Positions 43,565 to 54,945 of a stretch of DNA of 64,000 nucleotides are shown piece by piece. The notes under the pieces were generated by a model. That model worked only from the letters and a program-made list of their open reading frames with translations, was not told the DNA's origin and made no database searches. Within the stretch, counting starts at the first letter, position 1. Each line of letters starts with the position of its first letter. Source of the DNA: Xiphydria camelus (lineage: Eukaryota; Arthropoda; Insecta; Hymenoptera; Xiphydriidae); NCBI GenBank assembly GCA_963678675.1, contig OY783199.1, positions 16,884,348 through 16,948,347 on the forward strand. The letters are read 5' to 3'. Made by a program: the position numbers and the translations under genes.

Positions 43565-45889
43565 ATGATGAACATTTCGAAGGGCAAGAAATCGTCCGCA
43601 AAATTAAAGGTAGGTCAGCTGTTCGCACTCGGATTGTACGATTTATGACTCCCGTCAAAATGTCTCGCCTTATGGAAATATCGTTTTCAGAGCATGGGCG
43701 ATCACGACGTCTTTTTGAGCCGAATAACGAAATCTCTTTACTACTCGAAATTACCGATGACTGATTGTCTAAGTTTACCAGTGACAGGTTAGTTTTGTCA
43801 TCTTTTCAGATTTCTAAGTCAACATGCACGTGGGCATTTTTTTTATAGTCATTTCAAATGCAAGGTAGACCTTTGATAATGAAATATAAAGACAGCGAGC
43901 AAAGGCAAAGAAGATAGAGTAGAGTACTCCGTCTTTTTTCACAAAGGTCAAGTCAAGTGCATTATAGGTCATAAAAGAAATATTTATAGAATTGAAATTA
44001 AATCAACATGATTTACTGTTCTATCATCTTAATTGTAATCTTAATTTAATTACACTGAGATGGCTTTAACGTTTCAAATGGTGTTTCAAGCATTTTTATC
44101 ATACTAAATATTTATTTTCAGAGCTTGCCGCAGAACTGTTCACAGAAGTAAAATGCGGTCGCACTCTAGATCGTCTCGATGTAGAAGAGGCGAGCCGCAT
44201 ATCTCGAAATGCTTGCGTTTCGCCTTGTTCTCTGGTCCTGGCGTTACTGTACCTGGAACGGCTGAAGGACTGCAACCCTGAGTACCTGCAACGTGTAGCA
44301 CCCTCCGAACTCTTTCTCGTTTCTCTGGTAATTTCATTTCTTTATTTCCATACTTAACTTCGATAACAGGACGCTTTGAATTCCACAAAGAATATGTGCC
44401 TTTAATGGGGTTGTTTTTCATCTTATTACATATATAAAACTGGGAATAACTCAACACAGTCTTCACAGCCGCTATTTATTTCATTTTAGGGGAAAAAGGG
44501 AAAATTTTTGCAAAAAAAAGGGATAATTTTGATTTAAAAAAGGAGATCTTCCAGATATTAAAAACGTAGTGGTTTTTAAAATACCAATTTTTTGAAAATA
44601 TTCCTGTAATGAAGCAACAATATTTATTAAGTGAATGAAGAATATTTTTTAACTTACAAATTTATATCAATTGACCATTTTGATTCATTTCACGTAATTT
44701 GAAATGACGAAAAGACAAATTCAACTGACAAAAGCTGATTAATAACTGGTGTTAGAGGGAAAATATCGAATTATAGGGGAAAATTGCGAGTTTTAGGGTG
44801 AAAAAGGGGAAACACTGTGAACCCTGTCAACAGAAACAACAGTTTTTCATATTTAAGAGGTTTATAACTTACATCTTTTCATAGATATACCTAAGAATCT
44901 CTCGTCTACTCTTATTATCACAGATGGTAGCCAGTAAATTTTTGCACGACGACGGAGAAGACGACGAAGTCTTCAACGCGGAATGGGCCCAGTCGGGAGA
45001 CGTGACTCTTTCGCGAATGAATCATTTGGAAAAGGACTTCCTCTTTGCCATTGTAAGTAGCGGCATCTTTATAATTGCACCAGAGAACGTACAACGTCGG
45101 GGCGCGAAACGTGTTACTTACACCGCTCTCCGTAATCAGGACTGGGCCATTTACGTGGAAAATCAGGACTTCTGGGAGCGCTTGCAAAGATTAGAAAAGG
45201 AAATAGCATACAAAGAGGCGCAAAAGAGGGGCTGGTTTTCTTACACGGAGCTTTGCTCCTTGATGGACTCTGTGCGATTGGCGGCAGTGATGCAAGTCGT
45301 GGTAAGCGTGTCTTCCATCTGCCTCGCGACGTACGCAGCAGGCGTGGTCACTCTTTTGGGATCCGCGCTGGTCGCGAGTCACTTGCCTGGCACCCTGCTC
45401 ACTCCCAGACAGTCGGCGGACTCTGGCGAAAGTGTCGAAGCCGAACTCATCCCGATTCTCGAGAAGGAGCTGTCCGACTGTAGCGCGGTTTCCGACGAAG
45501 ATCTGGCGAGCAGCATCGTGCTCACTTCCCTGAATTGTAATAATTCTTGCACGAGCTGTTACAACTTCGAAGATAAGAACGACACGAGGAGCGCCGGTTC
45601 GGAATGGTGGTTAAGCTCGATCATGAATTGGCTTCCCCGATATTCGGGACTAGATCCAACGCTGACGATAAATCAGGCGCTGGATAACGACGAATTGGAC
45701 CAAGTCGGTGCGTTCATCACGAACACCAAATCAATTCTCGGTAGTGACCACGTCGCTCGGGACGCCATTAGTTTGATAACGGAAATCAATTGGAAAGAAA
45801 CGCTCAGCTTGGATCTCGAGTTCCCGCTGCAGGACTGGAGGCACTACGTGAGTTACTTGGCCGAGGCGTCTCTCGATCACAGACATTGA
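43565..45889 (+). CDS. CNPPD1: CNPPD1, cyclin Pas1/PHO80 domain-containing protein
   Basis: Five exons: 43565-43609, 43691-43787, 44122-44327, 44924-45052, 45140-45889, giving 408 residues, close to the vertebrate protein (about 410). The PHO80-like cyclin fold spans about residues 25-160, with SPCSLVLALLYLERLKDCNP, the helix VASKFLHDDGEDDEVFN and DWAIYVENQDFWERLQRLEK. A hydrophobic stretch around VMQVVVSVSSICLATYAAGV suggests a membrane segment, as in other CNPPD1 proteins, and an acidic tail follows. Cyclins of this fold bind PHO85-like kinases in yeast; the animal function is poorly known. Intron 4 (45053-45139, 87 bases) has no in-frame stop and is a multiple of three, but the family alignment (FAI joined to DWAIYV) supports splicing it out. 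The next gene, TMEM65, converges from the other side. An AATAAA is at 46034-46039. Confidence 0.93.
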
Positions 45890-46033
45890 AACCAAAGCTA
45901 CTGCGTGAGTGAGTAAAGATTTAACGAAAGCTGAAGGAACCTGATATATTGATACCTTTGCTAGGAAAAAGTATATTTTTTGTACTAACATCTACCCTTG
46001 TAATTTACCTGCGAAACGTAAAGTATCTTTTTC

Positions 46034-46039
46034 AATAAA
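46034..46039 (+). promoter_or_regulatory. Poly(A) signal of CNPPD1
   Basis: AATAAA lies 145 bases after the CNPPD1 stop. The opposing TMEM65 signal (ATTAAA, minus strand, 46087-46082) is only about 45 bases away, so the two 3' ends nearly abut or overlap. Confidence 0.6.
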
Positions 46040-46081
46040 CTGATGGTCAATAGACTCAACGACACTTCACAATTAGATCAC

Positions 46082-46087
46082 TTTAAT
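46082..46087 (-). promoter_or_regulatory. Possible poly(A) signal of TMEM65
   Basis: ATTAAA on the minus strand, about 185 bases beyond the TMEM65 stop codon. No AATAAA is seen in that interval. Confidence 0.4.
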
Positions 46088-46270
46088 AATACATAACATT
46101 TCTTCTATATACACATACAGGTACAGACATAATATGTCGAATGCATAAATTACTATAGAATGTTTAAACGTATCGAAAACAATTGGGGTCTAATCTTACG
46201 ATATGAATTGTACCAGGGTCTGGTACAATGTAAGTACAGTACAATATTATACAACTAAAGCCTACGAAAT

Positions 46271-49200
46271 TCATTTGCTTTTACTGTCAGGTGCTTTTTC
46301 TTCGTTATCTTGATTCTTGTCTTTGTGCTCCTGGTGTAAAAAGAGGAGCGGCGTCATTCCCAACAAGCATCCGACCGTTATTCCGATTACTCGTCCCTAA
46401 ATTTGCCAAAAAAAAAAGGGCGAATTAAACGTACAATATCTTACTTAGACGCGGTAGATGGAATGCGAGACTTGCCATGTTAGCAGCTCTCCTCGATTTC
46501 GGCATGTCCAATTGGATGGGAGTTAGTTTCGGTGGTTCGAATCCAATTTTCTGAGCGAGAAGTTCCACGTAATAAGCGGATCCGATTCCCAGAATGTCAG
46601 AAATCGTGTTTCCAAAGGCTGCGGCAGCCATTGTCGACAGAGAGATGATCGCCCCCAGACTCGTTTCAATTTGGTCGCCCTGTAAATCGTGCGTTACAAA
46701 TCGGAAGGTAAAGAATCTTGCGTACGATACGTACAGCGATGATCATGATGGAGTTGTCAAGAAAACCAAATCCGATGAACGGAATCGCATTTGCAACGGA
46801 TACTGAAAAGACATCATTTTCAGTTTACGTGTCTGCGCCAATTGCGCGAAATCGACGGGCAAATTGAAACGTTTCAGGATAATACGTTGAATGAATACAC
46901 GAAAGTACACATCCATTGACAAATTACTGATCCATTGCCTTAATTAAATGCCTCAGTCTTGTATGCAAGTGCTTTTCGGAAATATTTAAAGGTGAAAAAA
47001 CGCTTTACGTCTTATAATAAAATATTACCTCGCATTAGGTCACGCCTCGACGGCTGTGGTACTGTTTCAACTGCAAAACAAAACATAACATTACATATTT
47101 TATCTACAGAATGAATAGGAGTAGCCTCATTCTCTTTTTATCTGTACTTTTGCACGATAATAGGAATCATCCATTTTTTAAATTCAGTTTCTCTTTTACT
47201 TATTCCATAGCAACTTCGTTTTACATGCAATAATAGGCATTTTTTGGAGACTGTGTGAACAACTGCGTATCAGAGTTTCGTATTTCTGCACCAAAGGTGA
47301 ATTCTTAATTCGTTTCATATCACGAAACGTTAGTTTATGCGAATACGAGGGACTTATTACCATTATTAAATCATTTTATCCACAATACTTTATATAAATG
47401 ATCATTATCATGCAAACATGCAGGCTCCATGATGTACGTAAGGGATGAAAAACTTACAAATTAGATCGTCCATGGAAGAAACAGAGAGAGCGAAAGGAAA
47501 AGATAGAGCTATAGTTAATATATATATAATCGTTGATATATTTTGCACGAATATCGAGGTACAATGGCATTTAATATGCTAGCATGAAGAACGGATATAC
47601 CTGTAATGGTATAAAATGATATCCCGTTAAATTGTTAGTATGTGACATTACAATGAAGGAGCAATGATAAATATATGTGAATGCATAAAAAAAACGCAGA
47701 GGGCTTCCCATAACTTTGTCATTGGTTCTGCTAATGGTTATGGAGACGATCGTCATGCGTTTTTTCGTGTTTCATTTTCGTTCCGAACGCACGAATTATT
47801 TCAGGACAAAAAATTACTCGATCTTCGTCACTGGCGGCTTGAAAAAGAAGTGCAAATTTCGTACGATCTTCGGTTCGCGTGTTTTATGTTCGTACCGTAC
47901 TTGCGCAGAAGCCAGTCATCGGGTACTGCACAATAACTGCCGGTAGGATCAACGTCGCCAAGGGTAGGCACCCTGCTCGGTCGTCCAAACTTGCTTCTCC
48001 AGCGAAAGGCTGCCAGCTGGCCTGCAAGAATTGAAAGTATGATAAACCCGATTCTATGTTTAGTAGTTCTTTTTTATATCGCCAATTCTTTCTCCTTGGT
48101 CAGTAATCGTTTAAGAACCTGTCAAGATTAGTGCAGTGTTGGCAGTATTAAAAAAAGTTCGCGAGAAGTTCTCAGTTAGTTTCTATTGATTTTTTTGCAG
48201 CAGAATAATTATTAGAAAATTATTAGCAAATTGTATCGCTGCAAAAAATCATTAGAAATTAAATGAGAACGTTTCGCGAACGTTTTTCAATACTGTCAAC
48301 CGTAATGATTTTGACGGAAGGCCCTTAATATTATACGTGATAGATACCCTATTGAGAAAGTATCATAGATTCTCATAGAAAACTGGTAAAATCCCCATAG
48401 AATTCCCATGAGAATTTGATGAGTTTTAGACACAGCAATTCCAGATACCTTCTTATAAAAATCTGAGAGAGATGAATAGGAATAATCCGGATTCTATGTG
48501 ATTGTTTTAACAAATAAAATCTTGTAAGGTTCTATTAGTAATTACAAATAGAACAGCGTGTACAGGTATTTGTTATTTTTATGGAATTTTACTTGTTTTT
48601 ACGGATACATATAACATTCAGCAAATCCCTGTTCATCATCTCAGATACACATAAAATCCAATGCATTCCTATTCGTCCCTCTCAAACTTTTCTAATGGAT
48701 ATCTGGAATTGCTGTGTCTGAAGCACATCAGATTTCCCTAGAAATTGTCTATGGGAATCTATGGGATCTTTTCAATCGAATAAACAGGGTAGATCCTATC
48801 AAAACGTTCGATAGGACTGCAACGCAGCGGTGCCCTGTAAAGGCGTTTCTACCGCACTCCTATCTTTTAGGAACTCTCGTCCGTTGGGGACGTGTGTATT
48901 CGCACGTCTCCCATGGGCGACTAGATACCTAGGATTTTTTCGGTATAGGTATAAAGAACCCACAGTTGAGATGCGAAATTGAAAAGTTTTCAGCGCGTGC
49001 GTTCTGGTGTTTTATATAGCTTGTTCTAATGGGCAATCCTGTAGGTGTGTAATCTACCTATATAGCCCCCCCATCTTCCGTCCTATAATCGATGTTCGAG
49101 TCCGATAATAACGACGTCGTTAGCTCAGGCGCAATGTCTGGTCGTCCTGCGCCTGTAGGCATACGTACCTATAATCCTGCAAATACAGATATAGACCACG

Positions 49201-50772
49201 TAGCAATTCGGTTTTTAAGCAATTTTTTTTTCGCAGATTCGAAAAATGTGGGCAAAATTATTAAGCCCGTGTTTTTTCATTTTTCATTTTCGGCCTTATC
49301 AGCTGAAAAACGATATTTTGAAATGCGGTACGGCATTTCGATGACGTCACGAGCAAAACAGTGCAACCCAAAAGGGAACCCGTGTGGGTTGACATTTTAT
49401 TGCTTATCAGAGAGTGTCCAACTTTGAGAATAATTACTTTTTCAGATATTTTCTTTTTTGGTGTGATATTGAATATGTATGCAGATTACAAATTGCATTT
49501 AAAAATATGAATATTTTTTATTTAAAGACCGAATTATGACTGTGTACTTCTACTCGCTGTACAGGGTGATTCAGAGAAATAAGTAATTATCTTTTCTGTA
49601 CAATTTCTTCATGAAAATACTGTTTTTTTTTCATTGTTCTATAGCAAGATGTTTATTTTAATATAAAATACTGCGATTTCTCATCCCAGATGGCCAGAGA
49701 CGTCGCTAATCGGTGGGCACGGAACAAACAAACAAATTCCCCTAATTTTGTGTACACACATTTCCCGCGTTATTACAAACCCTCTTTATATTCAAAGTTA
49801 CAACCCCAAAATGACTTACACAGACCTGAACTCGTCGAAATCCGAAAAAATTTAAACAAAAATTATGTACTTTGAAGGAAATGGCATAAGAGCATGGAGT
49901 GTTCATAACATATGAGGCTAAACTTACTCACCAGGAGAGAAACTTCAATCGCTATTATCTCATTATTTATGAACTTTTGGCCTACATCCATATAAGACTT
50001 TCTTATAAATAGAAATGTAATCTTCAAAAAAGTATTACATAAATATAAGCCAAAAGCTCATAGATAATGAGATAATAGAGTGTATGAAGTTTTCTTCTTG
50101 GCGAGCAAATTTAGCCTCATATGATATGTATTAGGCCATGTGAATCACCTGATTTGATTAGATGTAATCTCCTACTAATATTATAACGCGTTAGGTGATA
50201 CCAAGGTCCAGGTGGCCCATAGATTAGTAAACAATAGCCCTGATAAGACCGCCGTTTCTCCGAATTCTAAACCTAATTCTATATTTAAACATGTGCATGT
50301 AGTTTTTCAAATCAAAGAATCTTTTAGTCAGAATTAACCACAGTTTAAATGAAAAGCCGAATACTTGGAACAGAATTTCCTTGAAAGAAAATCACAAATG
50401 CATTCTAAACATCCCGCACGAATATAAAAATTCTATATTTTCAACGCGCGATCGACCTCGACTTTGGCGAGTCGATTTTTCCCATGGGGGGGCAAAACGG
50501 CCGGTTGCGAGCAACACGTAATACGGTGCTTCATTCATTTTCTGCCGTCATCGCGCGTGCACACACGCGTCATCGTTATTCGCGTCACGTTCACCGACAA
50601 AACGACGGATACAACGATGCAACGCGACCGTCTCTCAATTACCTTCGTACTCGGCTTTCGTTTTCCGCGACTGACACTCCTGCAGAGCCGAGATCAGGAC
50701 GTCCCGCTCGTCCGGCGTAAGCTTGACAGCGAGGTCCTGCGCCTGCTTCTTCGATAACGTGGCCGACGTCAT
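46271..50772 (-). CDS. TMEM65: TMEM65, mitochondrial inner-membrane protein
   Basis: Six exons on the minus strand: 50772-50643, 48021-47896, 47070-47029, 46802-46735, 46679-46476, 46396-46271, giving 231 residues from ATG 50772 (human about 240). The N-terminal exon AQDLAVKLTPDERDVLISAL corresponds to the conserved helical part of the vertebrate protein. Three hydrophobic segments follow: NAIPFIGFGFLDNSIMIIA, LGAIISLSTMAAAAFGN and GRVIGITVGCLLGMTPLLFL. TMEM65 sits in the mitochondrial inner membrane and is linked to sodium-dependent calcium efflux. Starting at 50772 leaves no clear import signal; an upstream ATG at 50992 opens an Arg-rich presequence-like frame, but a one-base frame break separates the two. 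Intron 5 (46475-46397) uses a GC-AG pair (ATG|GCAAGT). Intron 1 is 2.6 kb and holds two MITEs. An ATTAAA lies at 46087-46082. The gene shares a promoter region with ARFRP1. Confidence 0.88.
48339..48800. mobile_element. Palindromic MITE P in TMEM65 intron 1
   Basis: GATAGATACCCTATTGAG pairs loosely with the right end AACAGGGTAGATCCTATC. Inner arms TTTTAGACACAGCAATTCCA and GGAATTGCTGTGTCTGAAG pair closely. Confidence 0.78.
49458..49535. repeat. Dispersed repeat X, copy 2 (TMEM65 intron 1)
   Basis: Same order of words as the copy at 8799-8880, with small indels. It may be one end of a longer unrecognised element. Confidence 0.55.
49908..50121. mobile_element. Family A MITE, copy 8, in TMEM65 intron 1
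   Basis: CATATGAGGCTAAACTTACT to GCGAGCAAATTTAGCCTCAT, complete. Confidence 0.87.
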
Positions 50773-51572
50773 CGCTTCCGTCACCAGCACTCTTCGGTTT
50801 CGAAGTCGGCACGAGACGCCGAGCTCGCCACTCGCCAGGAGAAGCTGCTTCAGGTGCTTGCCCGTCGAGACGACACCGCGGAAGCAACGTTCCTGGTGGT
50901 GATGGGAGTCGCGACAGTTTTTTACTGCCGAGCCGCACGATCGTTCCCGGCACCGCGTTTACGAGATGCAGCACCGATGCGTTCGCAGACATCGTCGAGT
51001 GTCGGCGACGGAGGAACTTTTGTATAGGGAAGCGCGCACCGCTAAATTTAGATGGGGAATTTCTACGCGAAGCAATCACAACAAGAGATACACCACAGAC
51101 TGCGCAGCCAGCGCGGACTGACTGACGCCAGCGAACTGCCCGTCGCGACGGCTCGTGACGATCCCCCGAGGAATGTCACATGAAGCGGAGCTTTCTCACC
51201 CGTAAACGCAAACCCTAGACGCGCCTGGAAGTCGTTTTATTGCATTTCGCTGCGCGGTTTCCAATTGAGCCTATCATTTTCCTTACAGGAAAAGTCGTCT
51301 TTCCGCGTCTGAATCATTTTGTCGATAAATATTCTTTCTACTTTTCAAACCGCATTTCTCATGCCTCGCGATTGGTCAAGTGAGATGATCAAGTGCATCG
51401 AATTCCACTGCCGGCAGGTGTTTTGCATCGGGCTGTGCAGCATACCCGTGACAGTAGATCGCATAATAAAATGTTCATTATCATTATTGCTACTCCCATT
51501 TCCTTTTTTAGGGAAATTACGAATGTTACATTACTTTTTTCAATGAAAATTCAGACGCACACGAATTCATTT

Positions 51573-51582
51573 CAAGATGGCG
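51573..51582 (+). promoter_or_regulatory. YY1/Pho-type site in the TMEM65-ARFRP1 divergent promoter
   Basis: CAAGATGGCGCGC around 51572-51584 matches the YY1 core and lies about 150 bases before the ARFRP1 start codon, between two divergent genes. A nearby TTTCCTTTTTTAGGG polypyrimidine stretch resembles an insect initiator context. Shared bidirectional control is inferred from the gene arrangement. Confidence 0.45.
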
Positions 51583-51728
51583 CGCGCGACGTCGCACTAC
51601 TTCCTGTTTTCGCCGCAGCAGCTGCTCGTGAGTGATTCCGCGCACTTTGCAAGATTTGTTTCACGAGCACAAGACACGTTCGACGAAGATGACGTATAAC
51701 TTTCAACGAGAATTTCTCGATCGCTGAA

Positions 51729-53107
51729 ATGTATACGCTGTTTCACGGCTTGTATAAATATCTGATACAGAAGGACGAATATTACATATTGATATTGGGG
51801 CTCGACAATGCGGGGAAGACGGTGAGTTGTCGCTCGTTGATCCTTTGGGAGGTTAACGTTATGCTTACATATCGCTTATTAAGTAAAACAACGTCATTTA
51901 GTGAGTGAGAACATTATTTTTGATTTTGCAGATGTTTATTATGTTTGCACAAAAAGTTTAAGTACTTGATAATTAATACAACTGATTGCTCTGCCAAAAT
52001 ATACAAATGTTTTGGTTATAAATTATTTTATACACAAATGACAGCAATTCGAAACTTTAAATACGCGTTTACTAGCATTTTGAGTTATGACGTTTTATTT
52101 AATAAGCGATATCTTTGTCAATTTCTCGATGATCCTTCCGCGTCTACAGACGTACCTCGAAGCGGCGAAGACCAAGTTTACCAAGAATTACAAAGGAATG
52201 AACCCGAACAAGATCACTACAACTGTCGGGTTGAATATCGGTAAAATTGACATCGCCGGAGTGCGTCTCAATTTTTGGGATTTGGGAGGACAGGAGGAAC
52301 TTCAGTCCTTGTGGGATAAGGTATCTCCTTTTTTTAAAAAAATTGTACAGTTTATTCCAGTTTCAGTGCGAGTTACATCTTTTTTTTTTATAATACCAAC
52401 AGTATTACGCAGAGTCTCACGCTGTGATCTACATAGTCGACTCTTCGGACCGTGACCGTATACCGGATTCCAAAGAAACTTTTGGTAAGGCGAATATGTG
52501 GCCTCTGCAGCGTTGTACGCATTCCTACGAGAGTAAAAATGTCTTTTATTCGTATATTATAGATAGAATGATCTCTTCGGAGCATTTAACAGGAGTCCCC
52601 TTACTGGTTCTGGCCAATAAACAAGACATACCAGATTGCATGGGGGTCAGAGACGTTAAACCGATATTCAATCAAAATGCACATCTAATCGGTCGGAGGG
52701 ATTGCATGGTGATGCCAGTATCTGCGCTCAACGGGTATTTAAGGCCTTTTAATCCTTAATAGATTAAAAAGATGCCGTTAAACTTTCATTTTTTTGGTAT
52801 TTTTTTCACGCACGATAATTAATGACGTAGTAGCAGTAATACGGATTTACTAACATTTGAATGACTGATTTCAATCTCAAGAATTCATATTCATTTTGCT
52901 ACTCTAACCGCACGTTGCGTTTTTGTATCTTAGCAGAGCATCTTTATGTAAATATCATTGATGTTAGAGCCAGGCTAGAATGATTATATTTTGTTCCTCG
53001 CAATAAGAGACGGAGTGGACGAGGGAATTCACTGGTTGGTAGATTGCGTGAAGAGAAACAGCGACGTTCGGCCGCCGCGAAACCAGGACGACAACTGCCT
53101 ATCTTGA
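51729..53107 (+). CDS. ARFRP1: ARFRP1, ARF-related small GTPase of the trans-Golgi
   Basis: Five exons: 51729-51821, 52150-52320, 52403-52484, 52563-52734, 53008-53107, giving 205 residues (human 201). The start MYTLFHGLYKYL lacks the glycine-2 used for myristoylation in ARFs, as in vertebrate ARFRP1 and yeast Arl3, which are instead N-acetylated. Nucleotide-binding motifs are complete: P-loop GLDNAGKT, switch II WDLGGQE, NKQD in LANKQDIPD and the SALNG base-specificity motif. The protein recruits ARL1 and golgins to the trans-Golgi and controls cargo sorting. Exon 4 joins exon 5 at ALNG|DGVDEGIHWLVD. The exon 1 end is at a complete codon after GKT, and exon 2 resumes with TYLEAAKTKF. An AATAAA is at 53187-53192. 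The gene is divergent from TMEM65 and upstream of AP-1 gamma on the same strand. Confidence 0.95.
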
Positions 53108-53186
53108 TTCATACATTCCCGCAGCATCTGTAATGTCATTTAATGATATTTACATTTTCGTGCTATTCATTGGTATTATTTGTATA

Positions 53187-53192
53187 AATAAA
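53187..53192 (+). promoter_or_regulatory. Poly(A) signal of ARFRP1
   Basis: AATAAA lies 80 bases after the ARFRP1 stop codon, followed by a T-rich stretch. Confidence 0.65.
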
Positions 53193-53393
53193 GTTTATTT
53201 CTAATCTTTGTGGGTGAATTTGATACAATAACTTTCTCCGGAAGCAGGTCAAACGTTGAATTTTGTTTTGCCGCCGTTTAAGGGCGATTTTATCCATGTT
53301 CTGGATAAAATAAACCTCCTGGTAATCCTCTTAACTACCACTGTAGCTAGCTGTGAGAAAGTTCAGGACTAGGAGAGTAAATTTTATCTCAAA

Positions 53394-53549
53394 GATGAGA
53401 GAAAGCAGATCAACGGACGTGTACAAGCAATTACACGAATGCACGAACGCGGCCCAACCGGGTAGAACCGTGATAATCAAGCGAGTGCCGCTCGTTCCGC
53501 TCCATCCAAAGAACACGTCGCAAGATGCACGCGTCGGCACTTACGCGTG
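53394..53549 (+). CDS. Small hypothetical ORF downstream of ARFRP1
   Basis: 51-codon ORF starting MRESRSTDVYKQLHECTN, 290 bases after the ARFRP1 stop. It has no recognisable motif or partner exon. It may be a chance ORF or part of the 5' region of the AP-1 gamma gene. Confidence 0.15.
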
Positions 53550-53979
53550 ATTCGCTACATTCGAGTCGATTCGAAGAGCATTAAGCCGGAAACGGAAAAC
53601 CTGATTTAATCACTCCCCTCGTAATCCAAAGACACATCATCCGTCTCCTTTGATTTGGCAATAGGATCACAACTACGGCCGATACCGAAGCGCATAGATG
53701 AACGTTTCCAATGCGTGCGCCTGTGAAAAGTCTTATCTTCCGTAGAACGGTATAGAATAGATAATTCCGATCGGCGATTAGGGCGAGTGTTGTCTGTGCT
53801 CGCTGATAGCGAGAGATAAGAGATATACTGCCAACACACCTTGCTCCCCCGGCATTTTGGTCCGGTAGTAAGGGAGATCGTGCTCCGCGCCGCTACCTCA
53901 TGGCGCCTTGATATACGGCCTGTGATTTAAGTGCTCCAAATAAATTGTGACCAACTTTTGTTTGTCGACTTTATTGCAG

Positions 53980-54039
53980 CATGTGGGCTTACTACGAAGC
54001 TGACGACTGGAGCGTACTGCCTCCCGAGTTGAACAGAAG
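53980..54039 (+). CDS. Possible upstream coding exon of AP-1 gamma
   Basis: A TTATTGCAG acceptor precedes ATG 53981, which codes MWAYYEADDWSVLPPELNR and ends at a GTAACA donor in phase 2. Exon 56600-56661 begins one base before a codon boundary, so the splice gives ...NRRFNPAFNMASIKQ, continuous with the AP-1 gamma start. This would add 26 residues to the N-terminus. The acceptor implies a further upstream 5' exon that I cannot place. It could instead be a 5' UTR exon whose ATG is a start only in some transcripts. Confidence 0.5.
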
Positions 54040-54091
54040 GTAACAATTTTTGAACGTGGCACTGATCGGGCTGCTGGTATCGCGATTACTA

Positions 54092-54226
54092 GGTCTGTTC
54101 GCGCTGCCTACACTCGCTACACTTTTCCGAAAAGTGTAGATTCTGATTGGTCAGTATTTTTACGCACCAACCAGAATCTACACTTTTTGGAAAAGTGTAG
54201 CGAGTGTAGGCAGCGCGAATAGACTT
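54092..54226. mobile_element. Nearly perfect 135-base palindrome in the AP-1 gamma 5' region
   Basis: TCTGTTCGCGCTGCCTACAC pairs with GTGTAGGCAGCGCGAATAGA. Arms of about 58 bases flank a 16-base centre. Each arm holds a smaller palindrome (ACACTTTTCCGAAAAGTGT). Confidence 0.88.
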
Positions 54227-54934
54227 ACTGTCGAGTCATAGCGTGCGATACGCTGCGTTACTTTCTTTATGCTTTCCTTACAATTTAGCAACGCATCGAA
54301 TTTATGGGGAAGGATGAATATTTAGAAAAACGCTCTTTTTACAAACATTATAGTAATCTCTAATTTTAACGTTCATTCATTCATTTTCTACCTATACACA
54401 TGTTCTAAGCATAAGTGGTATGTTAAAAGAGGGTAAAGATTTCCTGAATTATTAATAAATTGATAATTTATTATGCGCTATGCGTAAGCTCATTTTTACT
54501 GCAGTATTTCTGTAGTGTTCATAGCGTATTCATGGAACAATAATTGATGCAATATATGTAATGACGCTTTTACTACTTTCCTGAAAGGTTCTTAATATAA
54601 CCATAGCCAATTTATTTAATAAAACACCTGAAAAGTATGCAAAAGCCAAAAACGACGGCTACGCGTATGACGCTAGTCCCGCTAGTCCCATATAAATTCA
54701 TTTTATGTGATTTGTATCAATTTCATACTCCAGCGGACGTCATCGGAGGTCACTACGTTAGACAATAAACATTCCCTGAAGCAAAGTAATGTTAATAATA
54801 TAGAGTTAAATGGATAATCAAATAATTTTAAACCTATCAAATTGATTATAAATTGATCACCAGAGCTTTTTGCTTTTGCAAATCGCCGATACGAAGTTTA
54901 AATAGTGTCGACGGCAACGTCAGTGACAATGCGC

Positions 54935-54945
54935 GGCCATCTTGG
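54935..54945 (-). promoter_or_regulatory. YY1/Pho-type site, possible AP-1 gamma promoter
   Basis: The plus strand reads GGCCATCTTGG, the reverse complement of the YY1 core CAAGATGGC. Such sites commonly lie just downstream of start sites of TATA-less housekeeping genes. The surroundings (54,890-55,350) are CpG-rich and lie 1.7 kb upstream of the first common AP-1 gamma exon. A transcript start here is inferred. Confidence 0.4.

Noticed and set aside
47791..47895. Continuation of the TMEM65 exon past 47896 to a stop as a separate gene end
   Set aside because: A GTACGA donor at 47895 in the right phase joins to the next TMEM65 exon, giving a sensible protein; the read-through tail has no family match.
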